Assembly (NCBI RefSeq): GCF_965363235.1
Contig: NC_134846.1
Location: 74,188,724-74,252,723, forward strand
Source: Mytilus galloprovincialis
Lineage: Eukaryota > Mollusca > Bivalvia > Mytilida > Mytilidae
Direction: 5' to 3'
Length of the DNA: 64,000 nt
In this document: positions 1-12,900 of the stretch, one piece after another
Position numbering within the stretch: position 1 is the stretch's first letter
Layout: each line of letters starts with the position of its first letter
Notes under the pieces: generated by a model
Seen by the model: the letters and a program-made list of their open reading frames with translations, nothing else
What the model was told of the DNA's origin: nothing
Database searches by the model: none
Made by a program: the position numbers and the translations under genes

Positions 1-74
1 CATAAAGAAGGAATGAAACTTATCACTAAACACAAGTCATTTTACGCACTAAGAACTGAAACTTGTACAGGATT

Positions 75-154
75 ACAATTACATACACTATTTATTTGAT
101 ACATTGGTGAATGAATACAATTACATACACTATTTATTTGATACATTGGTGAAT
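75..154. repeat. Direct tandem duplication, 42-bp period, two copies
   Basis: A segment of about 38 bases (acaattacatacac...) occurs at 75 and again at 117, nearly identical. It lies just left of the first large repeat element and has no coding content. Confidence 0.85.
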
Positions 155-170
155 AACATTTAACAAAAAT

Positions 171-2049
171 AACCAGATGCTCCGCAGGTTGAACCCTGAA
201 CGGTTGGGGCAAGTATGGACACAATATTCAAGCTGGATTTAGATCTAAATTTGGATTGTGATTAAATAGTTGACACAGCATAGGTGTCTGACACAGAATG
301 AATGTGGTCTAATGAACTTAAAATATTTTTTTTGCCTTTGAGCAATTCACTATGCTGTTGAAAAAATGTTTGAAGAAATTTTTTTTTTTTTTATGAAATC
401 TGAAATAAGAAAAATTTTATCCCCCCTTTTTTTTCACATCCCCCTTTCCCTTTTTCTAAAACTGATCTCAATTCAAATTTCTAATGGAGTTTGCAACAAT
501 AACTACTGATTTAAATACATCATAAAATATTAAAATGTAAAATAAAGTGCTTGTTATCACTGAATGGTAAAGATTGTTTTAATTTATCAGTTGGTAGTAA
601 AAGTGAATATACATTGTATATTGTATAAAACAATGATTTAAGTTGATTCAACTACTATTCTGGACAAAGAAAGATAACTCCAATTGAAAATTTCTTGCTA
701 TTGCACAATATTGTGCAATTAGATATTTCATGCTATTGCCCAATACTGTGCAATTGAAAATATTTGCTATTGCACAATACTGTGCAATTGAAGATTTCTT
801 GCTATTGCGCAATAGTGGCAATTGAAAATTTCTTGCTATTACACAATACTGTGCAATTGAAGATTTCTTGCTATTGCTGAATACTGTGCAATTGAAAATT
901 TCTTGCTATTGCACAATACTTTGTATAATAATTTTGGATCCTGATTTGAACCAACTTGAAAACTGGGCCCATAATCAAAAATCTAAGTACATCTTTAGAT
1001 TCAGCATATCAAAAAGGCCCAAGAATTCAATTTTTGTTAAAATCAAACTTAGTTTGATATTGGACACTTTGGACTTAAATGTAGACCAACTTGAAAACTG
1101 GGCCAATAATCAAAAATCTAAGTACATTTTTAGATTCAGCATATCAAAGAACCCCAAGGATTCAATTTTTGTTAAAATCAAACTAAGTTTAATTTTGGAC
1201 CCTTTGGACCTTAATGTAGACCAATTTGAAAACGGGACCAAAAATTAAGAATCTACATACACAGTTAGATTCGGCATATCAAAGAACCCCAATTATTAAA
1301 TTTTTGATGAAATCAAACAAAGTTCAATTTTGACCCTTTGGACCCCTTATTCCTAAACTGTTGGGACCAAAACTCCCAAAATCAAAGCCAACCTTCTTTT
1401 TATGGTTATAAACCTTGTGTTTAAATTTCATAGATTTCTATTTACTTATACTAAAGTTATGGTGCGAAAACCAAGAATAATGCTTATTTGGGCCCCTTTT
1501 TGGCCCCTAATTCCTAAACTGTTGGGACCTCAACTCCCAAAATCAATCTCAACCTTCCTTTTGTGGTCATAAACCTTGTGTTTAAATTTCATTGATTTCT
1601 ATTTACTTATACTAAAGTTATTTTGCGAAAACCAAGAATAAAGCTTATTTGGGCCCTTTTTTGGCCCCTAATTCCTAAACTGTTGGAACCAAAACTCACA
1701 AAATCAATCCCAACCTTCCTTTTGTGGTCATAAACCTTGTGTCAAAATTTCATAGATTCCTATTTACTTATACTAAAGTTATGGTGCGAAAACCAAGAAA
1801 ATGCTTATTTGGGCCCTTTTTGGCACCTAATTCCTAAAATGTTGGGACCAAAACTCCCAAAATCAATCCCAACCTTCCTTTTGTGGTCATAAACCTTGTG
1901 TTAAAATTTCATAGATTTCTATTCACTTTTACTAAAGTTAGAGTGCGAAAACTAAAAGTATTCGGACGACGACGACGACGACGCAGACGACGACGCCAAC
2001 ACCATACCAATATACGACCAAAAAATTTTCAATTTTTGCGGTCGTATAA
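171..2049 (+). mobile_element. Repeat element family A, copy 1 (non-autonomous, internally repetitive)
   Basis: This and the copy at 3058-5047 share the same order of parts. They have a head (agatgctccgcag, then gttgaaccctgaac), a run of short palindromic units built on ttgcacaatactgtgcaa (about 680-915), about three ~130-bp units (starting near 947, 1085, 1218), about four ~160-bp units containing cctaaactgttggga (near 1346 to 1826), a GAC-triplet run (about 1965-1990) and an end with gcggtcgtata. In copy 2 the head also carries tatacgaccgca, the inverse of the end, so the family has terminal inverted repeats. Copy 1 lacks about 25 bases there, between two cgcag words, which looks like a small microhomology deletion. 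No transposase ORF is visible; open frames inside the subrepeats are by-products. Confidence 0.75.
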
Positions 2050-3057
2050 AAATGTGTCTGAGAACAGGAATGCCCAGGCTAAAGCTTTACAATTTTAAAA
2101 GTTGAAAAGGGTCATAACTCTAGAATAATAATTGATTCAATACCCAAATACAAACTCTGTCTGCCAGCTTTGGTTCTTATACATATATTGTGTATAAGTT
2201 TCAAAAAAATTGGATGAGGAAAACTTTTAAAGTAGAGTGCAGAAACTGAAATGGGACAAACTGAAGGTCAAGGTAGCACTTAATGCTCTTTTTTTATGAT
2301 AATATGAACACAAACTTTGAAATATTTCTTAAATGTCCACATACAATGATTTACAGTATTAAGGAAAACATATGGAACAAGACTGGAAAACACCAGTATA
2401 GAAAAGCACTGTTTCATAATTTAAACCAATTTGATAATTTTTCAGCTTATAGTATGAGGCAGAGATGGTACGTATGAACGAGGATGAACTCCCTTCTACT
2501 TATATTGTATGTTAAACTGCATTAATTTAGATTAATTCAATAAACTTATAATAAGTTTTGTTCCAAAATCAAGTTTTTATTACTATTTAATTATTTTACT
2601 CTGTGCAATGACATTACAAAATCACATACAATAATCCATTATAAAAATATAAAGCTGAAATATCATACATCTTTATCTTCACGATCAAATAAAATAACCA
2701 AGTTTACCAAAGTTCTTGCATAATTTGTTGAAAATAATCTGGAATACAGAGTTGTCCCTGATGTTGATCATGTTTTTAGACAATTTATCTATGATGTCAT
2801 TATCTATGTAAACATTTTTTATCATAATAAAGTTTTATGTAATTAAAAATCCAATTATTTCTACACGAAAATCAGGTTGGCATGTTTTTAATCTTGTTTA
2901 CCAAAATTTCATTTATCTTCCCTGAATATGAATTTTCCTTTCTGTTTCCAATCTTAAAATCATAATTTTAATAAGTTTAAAATCCCTAAAAAAAATTTAT
3001 TTATTGAGTCTTCCTAGTGTACTCTTCCGAATGTTGTTGTGTGAAAAATCATGAAAA
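2050..3057. other. Spacer between the two family A copies; no gene seen
   Basis: AT-rich DNA with no splice-flanked coding stretch. Short open frames at about 2283-2477 have no recognisable content. The first ~200 bases resemble degraded repeat sequence. Confidence 0.5.
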
Positions 3058-5047
3058 ACCAGATGCTCCGCAGGGCGTAGCTTTATACGACCGCAGAGGT
3101 TGAACCCTGAACAGTTAGGGCAAGTATGGACACAACATTCAAGCTGGATTCAGCTCTAAATTTGGATTGTGATTAAATAGTTGACACAGCATAGGTTTCT
3201 GACACAGAATGAATGTGTTCTAATGAACTTAAAATTTTTGTTTCTCTTAGAGCAATTCACTATGCTGTTGAATATTAATCCTCTCAAAAAAATGTTTGAA
3301 GAAATTTTCTTTTTTATTTATGAAATTTCAAATGAGAAAAATTGAACCCAATTTTTTTAATCACATCCCCCTTTCCCTTATTCCAAAACTAATCTCAATT
3401 AAAATTTCTAATGGAGTTTGCAACAATAACTACTCATTTAAATACATCATAAAATATTAAGATGTAAAAAAACTGCTTGTTATCACTGAATGGTAAAGAT
3501 TATTTTAATTTATCAGTTGGTAGTAAAAAGTGAATATACATTGTATATTGTATATAACAAAGATTTAAGTTGATTCTGGACAAAGAAAGATAACTCCAAT
3601 TAAAAAAAAATCTTGCTATTGCACAATATTTTGCAATTAGATATTTCTTGCTTACTATTCTGGACAAAGAAAGATAACTCTAATTAAAAAAAAATTTGAT
3701 ATTTCACAATATTGTGCAATTAGATATTTCTTGCCATTGCGCAATACTGTGCAATTGAAAAGACTTGCTATTGCACAATACTTAATATAATAATTTTAGA
3801 TCCTGATTTGGACCAACTTGAAAACTGGGCCCATAATAAAAAATCTAAGTACATTTTTGGATTCAGCATATCAAAGAACTTCAAGATTTCAATTTTTGTT
3901 AAAATCAGACTAAGTTTAATTTTGGACCCTTTGGACTTTAGTGTAGACCAATTTGAAAACAGGACCAAAAATGAAGAATCTACATACACAGTTAGATTTG
4001 GTATATCAAAGAACCCCATTTATTCAATTTTTGATGAAATCAAACAAAGTTTAATTTTGGACCCCGATTTGGACCAACTTGAAAACTGGGCCAATAATCA
4101 AGAATCTAAGTACATTTTTAGATTCAGCATATCAAAGAACCTAACTGATTCATTTTTTGTCAAAATCAAACTAAGTTTAATTTTGGACCCTTTGGACCTT
4201 AATGTAGACCAATTTGAAAACGGGACCAAAAGTTAAGAATCTACATACACAGTCATGACAGTTAGATTCAGCATATCAAAGAACCCCAATTATTCAATTT
4301 TGATGAAATCAAACAAAAGTTTAATTTTGGACCCTTTGGGCCCCTTATTATGTTGGGACCAAAACTCCCAAAATCAAACCCAACCTTTCTTTTATGGTCA
4401 TAAAGCTTGTGTTTAAATTTCATAGATTTCTATTTACTTATACTAACGTTATGGTGCGAAAACCAAGAAAAATGCTTATTTGGGTCCCTTTTTGGCCCCT
4501 AATTCCTAAACTGTTGGGACCTAAACTCCCAAAATCAATACCAACCTTCCTTTTGTAGTCATTAACATTGTGTTTAAATTTCATTGATTTCTATTTACTT
4601 AAACTAATGTTATTGTGCGAAAACCAAGAATAATGCTTATTTGGGCCCTTTTTTGGCCCCTAATTCCTAAACTGTTGAGACCAAAACTCCCAAAATCAAT
4701 CCCAACCGTTCTTTTGTGGTCATAAACCTTGTGTCAAAATTTCATAGATTTCTATTAACTTAAACTAAAGTTATAGTGCGAAAACCAAGAAAATGCTTAT
4801 TTGGGCCCTTTTTGGCCCCTAATTCCTAAAATGTTGGGACCAAAACTCCCAAAATCAATACCAACCTTCCTTTTGTGGTCATAAACTTTGTGTTAAAATT
4901 TCATAGATTTCCATTCACTTTTACTAAAGTTAGAGTGCGAAAACTAAAAGTATTCGGACGCCGGACGACGACGACGACGACGACGCCGACGCCAACGTGA
5001 TAGCAATATACGACGAAAATTTTTTCAAAATTTGCGGTCGTATAAAA
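3058..5047 (+). mobile_element. Repeat element family A, copy 2, with visible terminal inverted repeats
   Basis: Fuller copy of the element at 171-2049, in the same orientation. Its head holds tatacgaccgcag near 3093 and its tail gcggtcgtata near 5034, which are inverse complements. The inner order is the same: palindromic ttgcacaata units (about 3610-3785), four ~130-bp units (near 3811, 3948, 4073, 4207), four ~160-bp units (near 4340-4820) and a GAC-triplet run (about 4960-4985). A partial copy lies at 51536-51950 and a degraded inverted fragment at 33965-34225. I infer a non-autonomous DNA transposon; the mobilising enzyme is not identifiable here. Confidence 0.78.
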
Positions 5048-6972
5048 ATTAAAACAAGACTTATTGTGCATATATGAGAAAGACAGAAAACTTGCATTGA
5101 AAATTTAAGATTCACTGGTACATGGATGAAAAGCATTCTGAAGATTGTTGTTACTTGGATAAGCTTGTGCATAGGACGACAACAAATAATATTATTTTAT
5201 TGACTGGTATTTAAAATATCTGCCAACATCACATTATTGACGCAAGATTCAGAATATTTGCAGCAAGAAACATGCATTATTTCAGACATCGCATTTCAGT
5301 ATTCTTTCATATCAAGTCAAATCATGAGTATGAGGTCAACATGAATCTTTTTAAATGAAGGTGATCATCATGATCAGTTACTATATAAAAAGCATTCCTG
5401 TCTTTAATAGCAAGCAGTTTACATTGACATTATAGTATTGAAAAAACTGAAAAACTTTAATTCATGATTTTAAAGTAATAATAACATTGGACGATTTATT
5501 CTCATTACTGTTTTATTATTTTCAAAGAGTAGTATTTGAGTACTGTATAAAATCATTACTTCCTTTAAAGTTTATGGTGATTATTTTCAATTTTCCCTCT
5601 GGGGTCATAGAGAGCATTGTTTTGATGATCAACAGGTGCATGTTTTATTTTGTTTACTCAGCTATTAGGGTCTATTAGTGACATTTAAATTGTTTTTAAA
5701 AGAAATAGAAAGCCATGAAAAAAAACAAGGATATTTCAGCATGTACTTCCTAACAACTAAACTTACCACTATTTGTCCCTTATATTTTGATATTATTACT
5801 ATCATAGTCAAGGATAAAAATTTGATAAAGGGATAGCAGTGGCACCAAAAATACGCAGTGGCAGTATTTTGACACAAGATGAAGTTAAGAAAATTGTATT
5901 TTGTGACATAAAGAACCATAGCTAGATCCTATTTTTTGCAAAATTGACAAAATTCCTGCACAACGAATACAAAAAAAATTCACAAATAAGAGATTTTTCA
6001 TAAAAATAAGTTTTAAAGCATTTTTTGGGGATTTTCAGAAAAATGATCATTTAGACATTGTAAATGACTATATTGTATTTCGCATTGATACTGATAGTTT
6101 AAATATTTATAAAGTATATGTTTCTATAAACAGCATAAATTTGTTGTCAATTCATTATACATGTATATGTTTTTGTTGTACTAATGCAGTTTCCAAAATC
6201 CAAACAGATCAATTCAAAAGAATTATCTCCCCTTCTTATGATTTATAAATCAACAATTGATTATTGATTGTTGTTAATTTATATATAATTAATGTCCAGT
6301 GGTAAAGATTTATAAAATGTATCTATATTATCAATATGCTTATTCAGTAATTCCAAAAAAAAATTAAAAACCATTGGCTTTTGTCTGAAAATAGCTTGTT
6401 TAAAAATATATTTTGAAAAGGTGTTATCAAATGCATGGGAACTGCATTAAGTGGCTATGAGTTTCTTTTGGCAATAAACATTGGCTATCTCTTGCCCTTC
6501 CATAATAAGCTTGGTAAATAACATAAGCCAAAATATTTTTTTTTTATTTCATACAGTTACATGATGTAAAACAAGTATTCATCTACTTGACAATCATTTG
6601 TTGTGTCCATTGGCAATCTACAAGAACTTTTTTGCATGTTCCTGTTGTATGTACTAAGTTATTTTTAAGCATATCACAAAAAAAATCATTGAATGCAATT
6701 GAAAGATCCACAATAACAGAAGAAATACTGTCTACTTTCGGGCATAAGCAATAACATTTATCTCCCTTTGACTGGAGTAAATACAGACAAACATAAATTT
6801 GAGAATGGAATTTGGTAATACATGTATGTTAAAGAGACAACAACCAGACCAAAGAGCAGATAACAGCCTACTTCTTATTTACACTAAAACAATAAGAGAA
6901 CAAATTTATACATGTTTTGTATTCTATTTTAGGCATTCTCATTTCTTGTAAACAAATCTAATATAGTCCTAC
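5048..6972. other. Probably intron of the MPRIP-like gene; no exon seen
   Basis: The exon ending at 6973 runs into a good donor, so the gene continues leftwards, but no further minus-strand coding exon is visible down to the window edge. A fragment of the dispersed repeat with agagacaacaaccagacc lies near 6830-6880. Otherwise the DNA is AT-rich. Confidence 0.5.
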
Positions 6973-9900
6973 CTTGAGTTCATCTGTTTCATTGTCTTTA
7001 GATGAGTACACACTGTTTACACTTCCTCTATCACTGGTCCCATCAACTGAATCAGTATGTGTTGTCAACCTATCTATACCAGATAAGGATGTCCTATTAC
7101 CCTTCTCTGGTGCCAGTGTAAACTGTGAATGGAAATCTTTTAGACTAGAAGATCGCTCTCTATGTAATCTGTTCCTCTCATTTGTATTTTTTGGTCGTGT
7201 GATGCCTGATCTCTCTTCTGGTTTCTTTGTCGCACTACTAGGTGGGGCTAGTGGTTGTGTCAATGCAGGCTGTGAAGCTGTCTGTCGGCTATTATTAGCT
7301 AGAGTTTGCCAGGTATTCCTTGGTAATGTGAAGTAGGGGTTATTTACAACCTTTGGATCATTAAGAATATTTTGAGCCCCATTTAACTTATCTAACTGTT
7401 CTCCTGACCTGCTGAGATACCGTGAAGCAGCCAGATCTAATCCAACCTCATCTGATGATAAATCATGTAGACTACTACTCTTACGCAGGCCATCCTGTAA
7501 GTGTTTATCTCCCTTGTGCTTCATATTTCGGACACCACGGTAGGTTACATAAGTTTCCTTTGGTTTGACTTTCTCTACCTGAAATCTACCTGTAGTAACA
7601 GCTGCTGTGTCAGCACTTTCACCTGACAATCTACCACTATCCAAAGGCTGAAATAATAAAGTATCATATTTTTAGAATCTTCAAAAAGGCATTTCCATAG
7701 ATATAAGAGGATGTGGTATGAGTGTCAATGAGACAATGTTCATTTCCAATTCATGTCATAAAACAATTAGAGAAATTACTTTGTTTATAGGACCCCATTG
7801 TAACTAATGTGTTGAGTTGTCTTAAGCAAATTATTTGTTTTATCAGCAGCCAAAGATTGAGAACAAGTGAACTGTTTCATATTTTACCAAGCATACATCC
7901 ATTCCTATTGATCTCAAAGGACAATTTTCAAAACTTGAATAACACAATATACTTTATCAGGCTGAAGTTTGAATAGGAATGTTCTGTTTTAAACAGATGT
8001 ATTTGTTATCAATTTAGAAAAGGAGAAGAGGAGAGTAATTCACTTGGTGAAATTTTAGAATAAGTTTTGATTTTTAAACAGATAAATATCTTACTGCTAT
8101 TTTGTCTTTGCTACTGAATATTGGCATGGTAAATCGTCTATTCTTTGGCTTCTGCAGACTTCTGGGATACACTACAAGAGCATCATGCCACCTGAATAAG
8201 AAAATTCAGCAAATTATTTTCTATTATTAATGCTAATCATGTACAGTCATTAATTTTAAGACAAAACAGATCTTTTGTATGCATTTAATTTTGGATTTCT
8301 GATGATCAATCAAATTGTTCATCTGTTTGGTTTTTTTTGCATGTTTTATGTACAGAATTATAAGAAATCATCGAAATTTATGTTTTTTATAACTAAAACT
8401 AAATCAGCTTTAGTCATTTCATACAAAGTAAAAAAATGAAAGTATTTGTGAAAATTTATTTCATACAATACTTCTTTAAATTAAGATACTAAAAAATATT
8501 TGTATATAATTTGTACACTATACTTGTTCATCCCTAAAACAGTCTGTATGATAATCACAAAAAAAATGAATTGTTCCAAAAACTACCATTTTTGGTCTGT
8601 ACATGAAATAACTGAATACTGATGCCTTATCTGGGTTTTTTTTTAAACATTACCACATAATTTCTTCCTTTGAGGCAGCTTTAATGTATGTTGTCTTGTC
8701 TGGTGTGATGACGGCCAAGGAACAGTGATGGGTTGTCAGTTTTTCTGCATCCTTCACCTCCGTACATTTATTCATATCTACTATCTGTTGGGGTATAGTG
8801 TCAGGCTGAAATGAAAACAATACTATTTAATAAGAAGGCAATTATACATTCTCTTAAATTAATCAGGTAATAGTCATAAATGGCAAATTTCAATTTCAGT
8901 TCATATCTGTATTTACAATATTTGAGAACCCTTGATCCACAAGCCTCTCCAAAATTAAAATCTTTCATAACTGATTATGTAAATAATTCACCCTTAAAGG
9001 TATTAGAATCTTTACTAGAGTAATCCACAATGGTATTTTTGTACCATTACTAGCATAACCAGAATAGAAAGAAGACAAGAAAAAATTTCAATAGTTTTAT
9101 TTATCTCCCTTTGCTGAAATTTCCAAATGAGATTTACAATGTTTCATCCCAAAAATTGAAAATAGAATAATTAAAGAAGTATGAATGTTTTGTCATTAAA
9201 AGTATAACTTACATCTTCATCCACATAGTATGACAGTTCTCCATCATCATACAATCGAAATAATCGTCGCTGCCATCTCTGAAATTATTAACAAACAGAT
9301 CAGTGATTATAGTTATTTTACAATGGCCACCACATGTTAATGTGAATGTAGAAAGGTCAAGGACCATGTCATTGGTATGCTTTTATAATTTGATTATAAC
9401 TTATATCTCAGTATTTTTGTTCTGTTGATGGTAGATCTTTGGGATTTCTATATACTCTCCCTTATTACTTAAAATTTCTCTTGACTTCAAGGATTCAGAG
9501 CTTGCGCCACTTGTCTATCAATGAAGATTACATATTGACTTCAATATGTTCTTTCTGTTTTTGTTATGATGGGTTGCTGCCTCATTGAAATACACCATCA
9601 TCTCCTTTCATTATAAATTATTACAGACTTCACAACAGTACAAATTTCCTAAATACATGTACATGTTTTATTTTTTTTGAGGTTTTTTTTTTGTCTTCTT
9701 TACCATGATTTTTAAGATGGCCGTGGAAAAAACTTTTCAGGTGCATATGTGTGTAAGAGGGATATGAAATATAAGCAATGTCAGTATTAATATGATGATT
9801 CAATTGTTGCGTAAAAACATATGTTCTTTATCCATACACATGTATATGGAAGGAGCCAAAGACACCTTACACAGAACACAACTAGTAATTTGGAGACTTT

Positions 9901-12900
9901 ATGTTTTATAAAGAATGTATTCATAGCTATTATACTCAAAACTATCTCTAGTGTGCCAAAACAGTATAGAACAAAGGTTCATTATCAGAAGAAGTCAATC
10001 AGTGTGAATTGAGAATGGTCCCTGTCTTGTCATTTTAAGTAAATTTTTAGTAAAAAAAATTGGGAATCAAAATTAGTGGGGTTAATGGAATTCTCCATAA
10101 TTTTGGATCTATTCTCATGGGTTATGACTCCTTTTATAGGACCCTAAAGAATGCTCAAAAATCCATTTATAGATGTTCCGGACCATATGAGTATTTGGAC
10201 CATACGCGTATGGTCATGACCATATGCATATACGCATATGGTCGGACCATATGAGTATAATACTTGTTTGGTTATTAACGGGCCGGACCATATGAGTATT
10301 TGGACGATATAGGTATATTTTTTTTTAAATCACATTATAAAAGTTTCAATAATACAAAAACTTATCTAAAAAAAAATGATGGTAACTTGACAATCAATTG
10401 TGTATTATTTTTATAATACAAATACTACGTAAAAATTAAATTTTGATGCCATAGTTAGTTTTCATCGTTAATTACATTATTACATGTAGGCTTGGGTGAC
10501 ATTTACTTCCATACGGTATCCGATCATATTTTTTTTTTTCATCTGCAAGTCTTGGTTGTGCACGATCCTTTTCATTTGCACCTTTTGTTTGCGAGTGAAA
10601 AGCTAGCCTTTTTGTAGCTTAGCGTACAGTGACACCGAGGTCTTGGGCCATTCCGATATGTCTACGGTGTTTTTTTAAAAGAAGCTCTAGATCTCAAATA
10701 TCGTAACATGACTGCAATACATCATATTCACAAACCACTTAAATAAACTATCCTACTTTCCAGTTACTTTTTAATTGTGTAATGTTGTTCAGTTCATTAA
10801 GAAATTTTTAAAAGTTATTTTTTTAAGTCAAAATATTGCCATTCACTCGTAATAACAAATCGATATTGACCATCGGTAATGACCATAAGTATAAAATGTG
10901 TTTATTATAGTTTAAAATTGTTGACAAGTAAGTAAAATTTACTAGGTGAAACTTCTAATTTTTATTTAGCTTATCTTTTTATTATTATAAAATTAATTAC
11001 CTATATAATAGCGTCTTTTTGATGAACGGTCATACCATATGAAGAGTTTAGAAGTATTAAAAGTAAACTGTAACAGAGTGTTAATTACCCCGACCATACG
11101 CGTACGGTCGGACCATATGAGTATATACCCATATGGTCATGACCATACGCGTATGGTCCAAATACTCATATGGTCCGGAACATAGATATACTAACTGGAT
11201 TTTGATAGCTTTATTTTTGTAATCTGCAACTTTAAGTTGTCCTTTATCATTACACAGAAACTTTTACAGCAACTTTTGGGATTAACTTTGATACAAAAAG
11301 AGATAGATTCCAGTGTTGTTCAGTTGGAGCTGGGTATACACATTCTATCCATGGAAGACCTCCCGATACTTAATGTCAATGTTGCTTCTTTTTTTTTAAA
11401 TATGAATGCCCAAAAAAACACATTCTTCATGTTTAAAACCTTGAGATATATAAATTACGTTTCAAGTTTACATAAACGAGATAAAAATGAGTCTTTTTAA
11501 AAAAACATATCATTATAAAGCAATTAAATATGTTATCTATCTGTGAAATGTGTATTTCATTTCTTTTCATTTTATTTTGATGATTTCACAATCAGTGGAT
11601 GTTCAAGGAAACATTTGTCATTCCTTCAGTGTTGTGATTGTGTTAAATGTAAAATTCCTTTCACATTTCTATTTGAAATATTGACCATTATAAATTGAAT
11701 GAAATACAAATATATTTGTTGATAGTGAGAGCTTACCCTAGATTTGTCTAAAGGATTATTAAAATCGTAATCTGGAGCAACAAACAGGTAGCCACACTTG
11801 GAAACTTTTCTGGAAGCCTGAAATACAAAAAAAAAAACACAATTAAATACATTAGGAAGCTGTGCGATTTTATATGCATAATAATTTTCACACACTTACT
11901 AAAACTTATGATATTGTTGATGCCAATATTGTATATGAATTTGTAACTTTTACCTGTTTTGAAAATTGTATATTTCATAACATTTTTTTATTTCATTATT
12001 CATGTATGTGTGTTTGTTTGTTTGATATTTTGTATTTGTTTGTTATATTACATTGTATTTCATGAGGGCCTCAGGGAAGATTAGCTTTATAGCTAACTGT
12101 GTAACCCTCTTTATAAATAAAGAATTATTATTATCATTATTATCATCATATATATCCAAATTATGTATCTATGTACTGAATGGACTGTCAAGTAATACAT
12201 TGAAATGAAAGTTAACAGTTTGCAAGTATATTTATATTGTTTTATCAAATTTACAATCATCATCAATATTATATGCCAGCTTTTGAACCTTGATTGTTAT
12301 AATTCATTTTAATACATGTATAAATGTCAACATGATGATCTTCTTCTGAATTCTCTATCCATTCGTCAACAACTGGTTTAGGAATATGTTAGCATCAAAT
12401 AGGAAGACAGAGAAAGCAACACATTCAGAAGAATATATATTTATTCAACATATAAATATTGGTAAATCAAGTTTAGAAAACATCTTCAAGAATGACATGT
12501 ATACTTTTACTATGATATAGATTCTGCATGTACTTTTCAACAGCCTCATGTCACTTAAACCTGTTAAACATGGATGAAAATAGAGTCGAGGTTGTAAAAA
12601 TAGTATTCACAACTGTCAATCAGTCTATAGCTACTATCAAACAAATGTAGTCGGAGTATTCCAAATTATGTAAAAGAATCAGCAGAGAATTGGAGCCTCA
12701 ATAACTGCTGTCATAGCGCTGGGAAATACCTCTAAGCAATAAATAGATAAAATTTCCTATTTCCTTCAAGAAAGGCCACACATCTTGATAATGCCATCCC
12801 AATAAGCGTAACATTTTACTTGTAACTTCAAGCTGAGACTCTAAGAATTCAACTGTTTTGAACTGTCTCCAAGAGGGAGATGAAAATTGCATTATCTGTT

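Noticed and set aside
868-1248. 126-codon frame with repeated DQLENWANNQKSK-type peptide (also 3808-4236)
   Set aside because: By-product of the ~130-bp subrepeats in family A elements; the phase is not kept through the element.
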